38,144 nucleotides of DNA from Oscillibacter valericigenes (GTDB lineage: Bacteria > Bacillota > Clostridia > Oscillospirales > Oscillospiraceae), in contig NZ_JAFBIV010000018.1 in the NCBI RefSeq assembly GCF_021531915.1, forward strand, positions 1 through 38,144, read 5' to 3'. The position numbers and the translations under genes are program-made. Positions 23,542-31,388 of the stretch are shown here, piece after piece (the first letter of the stretch is position 1; the number at the start of each line of letters is the position of its first letter). The notes beneath the pieces are model-generated. The model saw only the letters and a program-made list of their open reading frames with translations. It had not been told where the DNA came from and did not search any database.

Positions 23542-24756
23542 TCAGAATACCTGCTTTTCGTGCAGGGCCTTGAGCTGCTCATCCGTCATGCCCAACATAC
23601 CCTTAAAGATCTCCTCGTTATCCTGGCCCAGCTGGGGAGCGGGGGTGCGGACAGAGGGCTTGGTGCCCATGAGCTTGACAGCGCAGCCGTTGACCGTGAT
23701 ACGGCCCAGGGTGGGATGATCCATTTCGATGAACATCTCGCGCTCCTTGACATGGGGGTCGGCCAGGATCTGGCTGATGTCCATGATGGGGCCGGCGGGA
23801 ATGCCCTTGGACAGGATCAAATTGGTGGCCTCCTCCATGGTGTAGTCCTTAAGCTTATCCTCAATGACTTCCTGGATGGCATCCTGGTTTGCCAGACGGC
23901 CGGGCATATCGACAAAGCGGGGATCGGTGACCATGTCGGGACGATCCAGGATCTCGGTGCACAGCTTCTCATACAAACGCTGGTTGCCGGCAGCGATGAT
24001 GATTACGCCGTCCTTGCACTTGAATGCGTCGTAGGGAGAAACGGCAGCGTAACGGTTGCCCATACGGGGAGGCAGGACGCCGCTTTCCAGATACTTCAGC
24101 GCAGTGTTCTCGGTGGCGGCGATCACGCTGTCCATCAGAGAAACATCCACACGCTGGCCAACGCCGGTGATGGTACGGGCGTTGACAGCAGCCAGAATAC
24201 CGATCGTCACATTCAGGCCGCCCAGCATATCGCCCAGAGCACTGCCTGCGCGGGTAGGAGCGCCGCCCTTGGGGCCGGTAATGGCCATCATGCCGCCCAT
24301 GGCCTGACCCAGAATGTCATAGCCGGGGCGCTGGCTGTAGGGGCCGTAGCAGCCAAAGCCGGAGACTGCGGCATAGATGATGCGGGGGTTGATCTCCTTC
24401 AGCACATCATAGCCCAGACCCAGCTTGTCCATAACGCCGGGACGATAGTTTTCAACAACGATATCAGCCTTTTTGACAAGCTCCTTGAACATCTCCTTGG
24501 CCTCGGGGGTCTTGAGGTTCAGAGTAATGCCCTTCTTATTGCGGTTGATATTTGCGAAATACAGGCTCTCGCGCTCACCGTTCAGGTTCTCAGCGCGGAA
24601 AGGAGGATAACCACGGGTGTCGTCACCGCCGTTGGGAACTTCGATCTTGATGACGTTCGCGCCCATATCGGCCAGCATCATGGTGCAGACGGGGCCGGCC
24701 AGAACGCGCGTCAGGTCCAGAACCGTAAGGTTCTCAAGTGCCATATGCTCGCTCAT
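23542..24756 (-). CDS. CaiB/BaiF family (class III) CoA-transferase
   Basis: A 404-aa CoA-transferase. N-terminal LTVLDLTRVLAGPVCTMMLADMGANVIKIE, then VVENYRPGVMDKLGLGYDVL and AVSGFGCYGPYSQRPGYD, are typical. The catalytic Asp is probably that of SALGDMLGG near residue 175. The C-terminal part contains GIPAGPIMDI and HPTLGRI. The family moves CoA between carboxylic acids without a ping-pong free intermediate. GGTGAG lies 5 nt before ATG 24756, which overlaps the previous stop by one base (TAATG). It probably activates the acid handled by the AtuA-family protein and imported by the transporter (inference). Confidence 0.92.
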   Translation of the reverse strand: MSEHMALENLTVLDLTRVLAGPVCTMMLADMGANVIKIEVPNGGDDTRGYPPFRAENLNGERESLYFANINRNKKGITLNLKTPEAKEMFKELVKKADIVVENYRPGVMDKLGLGYDVLKEINPRIIYAAVSGFGCYGPYSQRPGYDILGQAMGGMMAITGPKGGAPTRAGSALGDMLGGLNVTIGILAAVNARTITGVGQRVDVSLMDSVIAATENTALKYLESGVLPPRMGNRYAAVSPYDAFKCKDGVIIIAAGNQRLYEKLCTEILDRPDMVTDPRFVDMPGRLANQDAIQEVIEDKLKDYTMEEATNLILSKGIPAGPIMDISQILADPHVKEREMFIEMDHPTLGRITVNGCAVKLMGTKPSVRTPAPQLGQDNEEIFKGMLGMTDEQLKALHEKQVF

Positions 24757-25085
24757 TACAGCTCACCGTCCTCCACGTGGATTTTCATACGCATCACAGC
24801 GCTCCCCATGGACTTGCCCAGGCTGTCCAGGCGCAGGGACATGGTGGCGCCGCCGCCCAGAGCGTGCTTCATCACGAAGTTGAAGCCGCCCAGAGTGGGC
24901 ACATCATAACGGGTGATCTCACCCTTGACCATATCGCCGAAGTACTCCTTCAGCTTCTCGGGAGTCACTTCACGCTCGATGATCTTGTAGTATTCCGGCT
25001 TCCGTGCGTAAACGCAAACGTTGCTGGTGTCGCCCTTATCGCCGCTGCGGCCATGGGCAATGTCATTCAGATAAATCTCAGGCAT
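24756..25085 (-). CDS. Small AtuA-like protein (ferredoxin-fold domain)
   Basis: A 109-aa protein beginning LNDIAHGRSGDKGDTSNVCVYARKPEYY and ending LRLDSLGKSMGSAVMRMKI. GRSGDKGD is the signature of the C-terminal domain that follows AtuA (DUF1446) domains, fused in some proteins and separate here. GGAGG lies 9 nt before ATG 25085, 1 bp after the AtuA stop. The biochemical role is unknown; co-occurrence with the AtuA-family protein is the main evidence that both form one unit. Confidence 0.8.
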   Translation of the reverse strand: MPEIYLNDIAHGRSGDKGDTSNVCVYARKPEYYKIIEREVTPEKLKEYFGDMVKGEITRYDVPTLGGFNFVMKHALGGGATMSLRLDSLGKSMGSAVMRMKIHVEDGEL

Positions 25086-25086
25086 G

Positions 25087-26457
25087 TTACTTTACCTCCA
25101 GAATATGACTCTCAATGTTCAATGCGTCACGAGGCACAGTGGTGGGCCACAGAGCCATAACCTCCTGAACGTGAGCGCGACCGCCGAAGAAGGAAGCACC
25201 CGGAGGGCCATTCAGCTGCAGGGGGCTGATCTCGGGGATGATCTTGGCACATTCGGCCTTGTCCTCGCTGAACACGGCGATCCGCAGCACGCACTCGTTC
25301 AGATTCTTCAGAGCTTCCTCGCTCATGTCGGCAACGCCCAGATGCAGGCTGTTCAGGCCGATGAAGCTGATATGCACATCGTCAGCCTTCATGCCGCGGC
25401 GCTGCATCTTCTTCATGATGACCTCGGCGCAGTACTGGGCCTTCTCGTAGGCGTCGGGCCATGCGAAGCTCAGCATGGAAACGGTCTTCCAGCCCTTATG
25501 ATAGCCGACGCACAGCTTCAGGGTGTCAGGCCGGGGCTTGCCCTTGATGCCGCCCACGCGGACGCGGTTCTCGCCCACCTGAGTCAGGGTGGCGTGGCTG
25601 ACGTCGACATTGACGTCGGGGGTCAGATAGTTGGCAGGATCGTGGACCTCATACAGGAACTGCTCCTTGCAGCTCTGCTCGCAGATGACACCGCCGCAGT
25701 CGGGAGCCTTGGTGATCTCCATGGTGTCCTCGGTCAGCTCGGCAATGGGGAAGCCCAGCTCGTCCATGCGGGGCACGTTGCGCCAGTCATACATGTAGTT
25801 GCCGCCGGCGCCCTGGCCACCGCACTCCAGAAGATGGCCGGCCATAATACCGCGGGCGAGGTTGTCCCAATCGTCTGCAGCCCAGCCGAACTCATACTTC
25901 AGGGGAGCCAGGAACAGCGCACTGTCAGCAGCACGTCCAGTAATGACGACATCAGCGCCGTCAGCCAGGCAGGCCTCAATGCCCTCATGGCCGATGTATG
26001 CGTTGCAGTTGTAGATGTTCTTGACCACTTCGTTGAAGTCGCCGTCGTAGTCAAAGTTGGGGAAGGTCCAGCCATCCTTCAGCAGCTGGGGGATCTTGTC
26101 CTTGATGGAGTCGCCGGTCACATAGCCGATCTTGTAACCGGTCATGTTCTCGCCTTCGGCCCACTGCTTGATGGCATCCACGCAGCCGGTGACATTCATG
26201 CCGCCTGCGTTGGTGCAGATACGAATGTGCTTGTCCCAGGCTTCCTTACCGGCGGCCTTGAGAATGCGGGTGGTGAAGTCGGGTGCGAAGCCCTTGGTCG
26301 GGTCTTTCAGCTGCTGCTTAGCCATGATGGAGAGCGTCAGCTCTGCCAGGTAGTCGCAGCCCATGTACTGAATGTCACCCTTGCGGATCATGTGGATGGC
26401 CGCATCGGGACTATCGCCCCAGAAGCCCTGGCCACCGCCGATTGCTACTTTTTTCAT
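25087..26457 (-). CDS. AtuA-family protein (DUF1446, acyclic terpene utilisation-like)
   Basis: A 456-aa protein starting MKKVAIGGGQGFWGDS, the usual opening of the family, with CDYLAELTLSIM, TNAGGMNVTGCVDAI, DGADVVITGRAADSAL and ECGGQGAGGNY further on. AtuA of Pseudomonas takes part in citronellol/geraniol degradation, but most family members lie near CoA-transferases and act on unknown acids. The frame opens at 26514, yet ATG 26457 has GGAGG-type sites right upstream and matches the family start. It is the first gene of the operon under the promoter at 26559-26587. The terpene link is from the family name only and is not supported by the neighbours. Confidence 0.85.
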   Translation of the reverse strand: MKKVAIGGGQGFWGDSPDAAIHMIRKGDIQYMGCDYLAELTLSIMAKQQLKDPTKGFAPDFTTRILKAAGKEAWDKHIRICTNAGGMNVTGCVDAIKQWAEGENMTGYKIGYVTGDSIKDKIPQLLKDGWTFPNFDYDGDFNEVVKNIYNCNAYIGHEGIEACLADGADVVITGRAADSALFLAPLKYEFGWAADDWDNLARGIMAGHLLECGGQGAGGNYMYDWRNVPRMDELGFPIAELTEDTMEITKAPDCGGVICEQSCKEQFLYEVHDPANYLTPDVNVDVSHATLTQVGENRVRVGGIKGKPRPDTLKLCVGYHKGWKTVSMLSFAWPDAYEKAQYCAEVIMKKMQRRGMKADDVHISFIGLNSLHLGVADMSEEALKNLNECVLRIAVFSEDKAECAKIIPEISPLQLNGPPGASFFGGRAHVQEVMALWPTTVPRDALNIESHILEVK

Positions 26458-26519
26458 TTGCTCCTGCCTCCTGAAAAAGTGGTGAATTTGACATGCCACC
26501 CGGTAGCTAAACAAGCTAT

Positions 26520-26538
26520 AACGTTTTGGTAGAACGTT
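26520..26538. promoter_or_regulatory. LacI-type operators 1 and 2 (AACGTT-centred)
   Basis: TATAACGTTTTGG (core AACGTT 26520-26525) and AGAACGTTTGAGC (core 26533-26538) lie 13 bp apart, in the transcribed leader of the AtuA operon. A central CpG in a palindrome is typical for LacI-family sites. Confidence 0.6.
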
Positions 26539-26558
26539 TGAGCGGCTTCTTGAGACCC

Positions 26559-26587
26559 ATTCTAGTACAACGTTTGAGCAATGTCAA
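26559..26587 (-). promoter_or_regulatory. Promoter of the AtuA operon with operator 3 in the spacer
   Basis: On the minus strand TTGACA (26582-26587), a 17-bp spacer and TAGAAT (26559-26564). The spacer contains the third AACGTTTGAGC-like site on the plus strand (core 26569-26574). A repressor there would exclude RNA polymerase. The divergent intergenic region 26458-26813 holds both promoters and the three operators. Confidence 0.8.
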
Positions 26588-26691
26588 TTCAGAAGTTCAC
26601 ACTTTGTTAAAATATGTCGATTTGATTAAAAAACCGTCCTTAATCTGTCAATCTTAACGATGTTTTTGTGTTTTTTTCTGATAGTTTTGGT

Positions 26692-26720
26692 TTGAACCGT
26701 GGAGAAACCCGTGCTATAAT
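26692..26720 (+). promoter_or_regulatory. Promoter of the LacI-family regulator
   Basis: TTGAAC (26692-26697), a 17-bp spacer and a consensus TATAAT (26715-26720). It is about 94 bp before the GTG start at 26814 and 118 bp from operator 3, so autoregulation is less certain than control of the divergent operon. Confidence 0.8.
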
Positions 26721-26813
26721 AATAAAATAGAAAAATTTGTATTTTTTGATGTGACGAGCAAGCAGGAATCGGCCTGCACGAAATCACCATTGTCAAAGCG
26801 GGAGGACTCTTCT

Positions 26814-27833
26814 GTGGTAACGATCAAACAAATTGCGCAGGAGCTTGGCGTCTCCGTTAGTACCGTCAGCATTGTGCTGGGCGGAAAAGCCGCCGAGCGC
26901 AGAATCAGCGAGCAGACGCAAAAGCGTATTTTTGATAAAGCTGCTGAAATGGGTTACCAGGCCAATATGGCCGCCCGCAGCTTGCGTGGCGGCAGCAATC
27001 AGCTGGTCATCGCCATGATGTGGGCGCAGGACTTTCGCGCCAGCATGATGATCCGCTTTTGGGACGGCCTGCGCCACGCACTGATGCAGCAGGAGCGAAA
27101 CATCCGTCTTGTGATCTACCCGTATACAAACGACCATCTCAATGAAGTGTGCGCGCTGACCAGCGCCAGTGATTGCCACGCGGCCATCATCTGCAACCCC
27201 TCCTATGCCGACTTGAAGTTTATGGAGGATACACAGCTGGCCATTCCGGTAGTGCTGTATAATCGGCAGTGTCCCGGCTATTGCAGCGTCAACGTAGACG
27301 ATGCCCGCATGGGCGCTCTGGCTGCCCGGGCTTTGGCGGATTCAGGCTGCGCCAGTGCAGCAGTGATAACCGGCCCTTCGGTGTTTGAAGGCATGGAAGT
27401 GCGTATTCAAGGCTTCACATTGGAGGCTGCCCATTGCGGCATGGCATGTCCCGCCGCGATTTACTGCGATAACAATGTCAGAGGCAGCTATGAAGCGGTG
27501 CGGAGCCGTTTGGCAAAGGAGTGGAAAGACGCATTGCCGCAGGGCATTTTCTGTGGTTCCTCCATGATCGCCCACGGCGTCATCCGTGCATTCTGGGATG
27601 CAGGTATTCATCCTGAGGATATGCCGAAGCTGGTTGCGATCGGTAACGGCTCCGAGGATGTCGACCGGGCGTCCGTTCCCAGCTTAAGCGTGGTAAACCT
27701 CCCGATGGAGAAAATGGCCGCCGAGTGCCTTGCGCTGCTGCTTGAAATCATGTCCAACAACGTAACAACACCCAGAAGTCGTATGCTGGAGACGCAATAT
27801 ATTGCTCGCGAAAGCTGCGGTCCTCTGACATAA
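26814..27833 (+). CDS. LacI-family transcriptional regulator
   Basis: A 339-aa repressor. The HTH and hinge are VTIKQIAQELGVSVSTVSI to ARSLRGG (residues 1-60), followed by a periplasmic-binding-protein-like effector domain (LVIAMMWAQDFRASM to VNLPMEKMAAECLALLLEI). GTG 26814 is the start because GGAGGA lies 7 nt before it and the HTH begins there; the frame extends to 26751 without a ribosome site. It is divergent from the AtuA operon, whose promoter carries three AACGTT-centred sites, so it most likely represses that operon until a carboxylate or sugar-like effector binds. The effector is unknown. Confidence 0.9.
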   Translation: MVTIKQIAQELGVSVSTVSIVLGGKAAERRISEQTQKRIFDKAAEMGYQANMAARSLRGGSNQLVIAMMWAQDFRASMMIRFWDGLRHALMQQERNIRLVIYPYTNDHLNEVCALTSASDCHAAIICNPSYADLKFMEDTQLAIPVVLYNRQCPGYCSVNVDDARMGALAARALADSGCASAAVITGPSVFEGMEVRIQGFTLEAAHCGMACPAAIYCDNNVRGSYEAVRSRLAKEWKDALPQGIFCGSSMIAHGVIRAFWDAGIHPEDMPKLVAIGNGSEDVDRASVPSLSVVNLPMEKMAAECLALLLEIMSNNVTTPRSRMLETQYIARESCGPLT

Positions 27834-27932
27834 TTTCCCCAAGTATAAGGTTTCCGCTGCACTCATAATAGTCCCGTTTTCGGGCCATACTCGGCGATTA
27901 AAAACTTTTAAAGTGCAATGGTTTTCTGCCTC

Positions 27933-27972
27933 CACAGAAAAATCTGTCAGAAAGCAACCAGACTTTTCTGTG
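27933..27972 (+). terminator. Hairpin downstream of the LacI regulator
   Basis: CACAGAAAAATCTG (27933-27946) and CAGACTTTTCTGTG (27959-27972) pair at 13 of 14 positions. It is 100 bp after the regulator stop. No T-tract follows, so termination is only suggested. Confidence 0.45.
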
Positions 27973-28019
27973 AGGTGATTTTGCGGTTACTTAAACTCAT
28001 GAATATGGTTATTTGCTAA

Positions 28020-28270
28020 TACGTTGCTAACGACCAACTCCACACTTTGTGAACAGGCGCTTGCTGGTGGCAAACGGAATATTGCAGCAGGCAGCAATTT
28101 CCTTGAAGCACTCCATGTTCTCGCACAGAGCACGTTCTTCAAGAAGCATGGGGAGCAAACTCCTCCGGCTTCTTGGTGAGAGTCTTTTCCATCCGTTGTT
28201 TGAAAAAATATTGACGGCTCAAATTCTGCAAGGCGCAGGCAGGACATACATTGATGGCAGCATTTTGATC
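28020..28270 (-). pseudogene. Possible degenerate coding remnant
   Basis: On the minus strand one frame reads VCPACALQNLSRQYFFKQ with a lysine-rich end and then a stop. A neighbouring frame continues ERALCENMECFKEIAACC and then ATSKRLFTKCGVGR. Together they look like one cysteine-bearing protein broken by a frameshift. I cannot name a family, and the pattern may be chance. The gap 27834-28630 otherwise contains the hairpin, the repeat, the tRNA fragment and the terminator listed separately. Confidence 0.2.
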
Positions 28271-28287
28271 TTCTTTTTATTTGGATT

Positions 28288-28352
28288 TGACCCTTATTCT
28301 GACCCTTACCACGGCAAAACCGGTCGGCACGCACTGACATCAAATAAGATTT
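28288..28352. repeat. 65-bp exact repeat, copy B
   Basis: Identical to 15478-15542, same orientation, 12.8 kb apart. It lies 84 bp left of the tRNA 3' fragment. In both copies the plus-strand frame ends LTLTTAKPVGTH-stop. Its closeness to the putative attachment site suggests that it is the end of the integrase gene or of the element. Confidence 0.85.
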
Positions 28353-28386
28353 GCTTCTCAAAAAAGCCTGGAATTGCAACACTTAG

Positions 28387-28416
28387 CGGCACTTGGAGGG
28401 ACACCCCGGCACATGG
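28387..28416. repeat. Direct repeats CGGCACTTGG / CGGCACATGG
   Basis: Two 10-bp copies (28387-28396, 28407-28416), one mismatch, 20 bp start to start, 20 bp left of the tRNA fragment. Tyrosine recombinases often have such arm-type sites next to the crossover; the assignment here is inference. Confidence 0.45.
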
Positions 28417-28435
28417 AAAAATCCAGTATATACCA

Positions 28436-28459
28436 GTTCGAATCCCTCCTTCTCCGCCA
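28436..28459 (+). other. 3' fragment of a tRNA gene (probable tRNA-Ser), putative attachment site
   Basis: The 24 bp begin GTTCGAATCCC and end CTTCTCCGCCA, that is, T-loop, 3' T-stem strand, 3' acceptor strand and CCA. The upstream bases cannot pair with the T-stem or the acceptor, so there is no complete tRNA. The sequence fits tRNA-Ser of Bacillota. Such truncated copies form when an element integrates into the 3' end of a tRNA gene: the intact gene is rebuilt at the other end. The element would be to the left. Confidence 0.7.
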
Positions 28460-28502
28460 AAGAAAACCTTGTAACTATGAAGTTACAGGGTTTTCTTTTT
28501 TG
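28460..28502 (+). terminator. Terminator following the tRNA fragment
   Basis: Stem AAGAAAACCTTGTAACT (28460-28476) and AGTTACAGGGTTTTCTT (28481-28497) with one mismatch or wobble and an ATGA loop, followed by TTTTT. It directly follows CCA, as expected for the original tRNA terminator. Confidence 0.85.
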
Positions 28503-28630
28503 TTTCCAGGTCTTTTTTACATCCCGCATGCGTGGAGACCGTTGGGATGCACCGGACAGATATCCGTTCCGCCCGCATGAATGTCCTTTCTCCTTCATAG
28601 ATTTTATCAATGATGCGAGGAGGGACTACC

Positions 28631-29752
28631 ATGAAAAAAGTCATTGCTCTGCTGGGCGCCGTATTGCTTTTAACCGTCGGAGCCCGTGCGGTGGAAGTGG
28701 CGGCGCCGTCCGCGCTGCTGATGGAAAAGGAGACCGGCACCATCTTGTACGCCAAGGACGAGCACGCCAAGCTGGAGCCGGCCAGCGTCACCAAGGTCAT
28801 GACCATCCTGCTGACCATGGAAGCCATCGACTCCGGCCAGCTGTCCTACGACACTGTGATAACGGCCTCCGCCCATGCCTGCTCCATGGGCGGGAGCCAG
28901 ATCTGGCTGAAGGAACACGAACAGATGACGGTCAGCGACATGCTGAAGGCCGTCTGCGTCGTCTCCGCCAACGACTGCGCCGTGGCCCTGGGGGAGCAGA
29001 TCGCCGGCAGCGAGGAGGCCTTCGTGGAGCGCATGAATCAGCGGGCCAAGGAGCTGGGCATGAACGACACCACCTTCAAAAACGCCACCGGCCTGCCGGC
29101 GGAGGGCCACGTCACCTCCGCCCATGACATCGCCGTCATGTCCCGGGAACTCATCAAAAACCACCCGGACATCCGCCAGTACACCACCATCTGGATGGAC
29201 ACCCTGCGGGACGGCCAGTCCTCCCTGGTGAACACCAACAAGCTCATTCGCTTTTACGAGGGCGCCACCGGACTGAAAACCGGGTCCACCGACAACGCCC
29301 TCTACTGCCTTTCCGCCACGGCGGAGCGGGACGGCATGGAGCTGGTGGCCGTCATCATGAAGGACGCCACCTCCGCCCAGCGGTTTGAGGACGCCAAGAC
29401 ACTGCTCAGCTACGGCTTTGCCACCTACGCCCTGAAAAACGTGACGCCGGAGACGCCGCTGGCGCCCATCCCCGTGACGCTGGGGACCCAGGCCACCGTC
29501 CAGCCGGTGCCGGGAGAGGGCACCGCCCTCCTGCTGGAAAAGTCCAGGGCGGGAGACCTGCGGCAGACGGTGACGCTGGCGGAGACTGTGGAAGCTCCGG
29601 TGGAAATGGGCGCTCAGTTGGGAACGCTCACCGTGACCTCCGGCGGTGAAACCGTGGCGGAGATCCCCCTGCTGGCCGGTGAAGAGGTCCCCCGGGTCAC
29701 TTACAGGCAAATGCTGCTGCGTCTGCTGAAAACGGCCTTTTTGGCAGGCTGA
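28631..29752 (+). CDS. dacF: D-alanyl-D-alanine carboxypeptidase (DacF-type, PBP5 family)
   Basis: A 373-aa serine peptidase (family S11) that trims the terminal D-Ala of peptidoglycan stem peptides. A signal peptide occupies about residues 1-24 (KKVIALLGAVLLLTVGARA). Active-site motifs: S52-V-T-K55, S112-A-N114 and K216-T-G218. The C-terminal beta domain follows, and LRLLKTAFL at the end may be the membrane-associating helix. GAGGAGGG lies 6 nt before ATG 28631. First gene of the housekeeping part right of the tRNA fragment. The symbol follows the sporulating-Bacillota habit; dacA/dacB paralogues are possible. Confidence 0.9.
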   Translation: MKKVIALLGAVLLLTVGARAVEVAAPSALLMEKETGTILYAKDEHAKLEPASVTKVMTILLTMEAIDSGQLSYDTVITASAHACSMGGSQIWLKEHEQMTVSDMLKAVCVVSANDCAVALGEQIAGSEEAFVERMNQRAKELGMNDTTFKNATGLPAEGHVTSAHDIAVMSRELIKNHPDIRQYTTIWMDTLRDGQSSLVNTNKLIRFYEGATGLKTGSTDNALYCLSATAERDGMELVAVIMKDATSAQRFEDAKTLLSYGFATYALKNVTPETPLAPIPVTLGTQATVQPVPGEGTALLLEKSRAGDLRQTVTLAETVEAPVEMGAQLGTLTVTSGGETVAEIPLLAGEEVPRVTYRQMLLRLLKTAFLAG

Positions 29753-29796
29753 CAAGGAACTTCTTCTTTTTTCCATGCTTCCCCGACGGATTCCTC

Positions 29797-29825
29797 TTGC
29801 CGCACATGGCAATGGATGTTATACT
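29797..29825 (+). promoter_or_regulatory. Promoter of pgi
   Basis: TTGCCG (29797-29802), 17-bp spacer, TATACT (29820-29825), 59 bp before the start codon. Confidence 0.65.
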
Positions 29826-29884
29826 TTTCCTAACAGGACTGCGGGGCACACCTCGCCCCGGTGCAAAAGAAAGGAAGCGTACTT

Positions 29885-31219
29885 ATGTTGGATGTGAAGC
29901 TGTTTGAGATGCAGAGCTTTCTGCCCCTGCCCTACAAAGAGGCTCTGGCGCCCCGGCTGAAGAAGGCTCAGGAGAAGCTGCAGAACGGCACCGGCGCCGG
30001 CGGCGAGTTCACCGGCTGGGTCCACCTGCCCCGGGACTACGACAAGGAGGAGTTTGCCCGCATCCAGGCGGCGTCCGCCCGCATTCAGGCCGATTCCCAG
30101 GCTCTGGTGGTCATCGGCATCGGCGGAAGCTATCTGGGCGCCCGGGGCGTCATCGACTGCCTGTGCTCCCCCAACTATAACCTGAAAAAGAAGAACACCC
30201 CCAACATCTACTTCGTGGGCAACGGTCTCTCCGCCGACGCCATGCAGGAGGTGCTGGATCTGGTGGCGGATGTGGACTTCTCCGTCAACGTGATCTCCAA
30301 GTCCGGCACCACCACCGAGCCCGCCGTGGCCTTCCGCTTCTTCCGGGAAGCCCTGGAGAAGAAGTACGGCAAAGAAGCGGCCGGCAAACGCATTTACGCC
30401 ACCACCGACAAGGCCCGGGGCGCCCTGAAGTCCCTGGCAGATGCCGAGGGCTGGGAGACCTTCGTGGTGCCCGACGACATCGGCGGCCGTTACTCCGTGC
30501 TGACCGCCGTGGGCCTGCTGCCTATCGCCGTGGCCGGTGTGGATATCGAGGCCCTGATGCGGGGCGCCGCGGAGATGATGGAGGTCTGCGCTGACGGCTC
30601 CTACAACTCTCCCGCCTGGGAGTACGCTGCCATCCGCTACCAGCTGTACCGCTCCGGCCGCCCCATTGAGCTGCTGGCCTGCTACGACCCCGCCTTCCGC
30701 TTCATGAGCGAGTGGTGGAAGCAGCTCTACGGTGAGAGCGAGGGCAAGGACGGCAAGGGCCTGTTCCCCGCCAGCGTGGACTTCACCGCCGACCTGCACT
30801 CCATGGGCCAGTACATCCAGGAGGGCAAGCGCCTCATGTTCGAGACCGTGGTGCGGCTGGGCGCCTCCAACACCCAGGTGTACGTTCCCAGGGACGAGGC
30901 CGACGGCGACGGTCTGAACTTCCTGGCCGGGGAATCCATGGACTTCATCCGTGACCGGGCTATGGAAGGCACCCTGCTGGCCCACACCGAGGGCGGTGTT
31001 CCCAACATCATCGTGGAGACCGACGGCAAGACCCCGGAGGCCCTGGGTCAGCTGATCTACTTCTTCGAATACGCCTGCGGCCTGTCCGGTTATCTACTGG
31101 ACGTGAATCCCTTCGACCAGCCCGGTGTGGAGGCCTACAAGAAGAACATGTTCGCCCTGCTGGGCAAGCCCGGTTACGAGAGTCGGAAGGCTGAGCTGGA
31201 GGCCAAGCTGAATAAATAA
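29885..31219 (+). CDS. pgi: Glucose-6-phosphate isomerase
   Basis: A 444-aa phosphoglucose isomerase (glucose 6-phosphate to fructose 6-phosphate), in the short Bacillota length class. Sugar-phosphate binding [14 protein letters not shown], signature 1 [17 protein letters not shown] and signature 2 near [14 protein letters not shown] and [13 protein letters not shown] are all present. ATG 29885 has AAAGGAAG about 7 nt upstream; the open frame begins 24 bp earlier without support. It is a single-gene unit with its own promoter and a strong terminator. Confidence 0.96.
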   Translation: MLDVKLFEMQSFLPLPYKEALAPRLKKAQEKLQNGTGAGGEFTGWVHLPRDYDKEEFARIQAASARIQADSQALVVIGIGGSYLGARGVIDCLCSPNYNLKKKNTPNIYFVGNGLSADAMQEVLDLVADVDFSVNVISKSGTTTEPAVAFRFFREALEKKYGKEAAGKRIYATTDKARGALKSLADAEGWETFVVPDDIGGRYSVLTAVGLLPIAVAGVDIEALMRGAAEMMEVCADGSYNSPAWEYAAIRYQLYRSGRPIELLACYDPAFRFMSEWWKQLYGESEGKDGKGLFPASVDFTADLHSMGQYIQEGKRLMFETVVRLGASNTQVYVPRDEADGDGLNFLAGESMDFIRDRAMEGTLLAHTEGGVPNIIVETDGKTPEALGQLIYFFEYACGLSGYLLDVNPFDQPGVEAYKKNMFALLGKPGYESRKAELEAKLNK

Positions 31220-31223
31220 CGAA

Positions 31224-31251
31224 AAAAGCGGCGGCAAAAGCCGCCGCTTTT
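31224..31251 (+). terminator. Terminator of pgi
   Basis: GCGGCGGC (31228-31235) and GCCGCCGC (31240-31247) with flanking AAAA/TTTT pairs, an AAAA loop and a T-tract. It lies 4 bp after the stop. Confidence 0.92.
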
Positions 31252-31307
31252 CACTTTTCCCGTCGTATTGTCAATGGCTAATATCCACAAAGAAAGAGTT
31301 TGCTTTT

Positions 31308-31336
31308 TTGCATTGTATTTTCCATTTCTTTATGCT
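31308..31336 (+). promoter_or_regulatory. Promoter of the small P-loop gene
   Basis: TTGCAT (31308-31313), 17-bp spacer, TATGCT (31331-31336), 53 bp before the start. Confidence 0.5.
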
Positions 31337-31388
31337 ATGCTTAGTGTAGCAACGTTCCCCCGCAAATAAAGGACAGGAGTGATTTACT

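Noticed and set aside
26751..26813. N-terminal extension of the LacI regulator from GTG 26751
   Set aside because: No ribosome site precedes it and the HTH begins at 26814, where GGAGGA is well placed.
15478..28352. CRISPR repeats
   Set aside because: There are only two copies, 12.8 kb apart, with genes between them. No array and no cas genes.
28369..28459. Complete tRNA-Ser gene
   Set aside because: Only the T-loop and 3' acceptor part is present. The bases before GTTCGAATC cannot pair with the T-stem, and no 5' acceptor strand exists.
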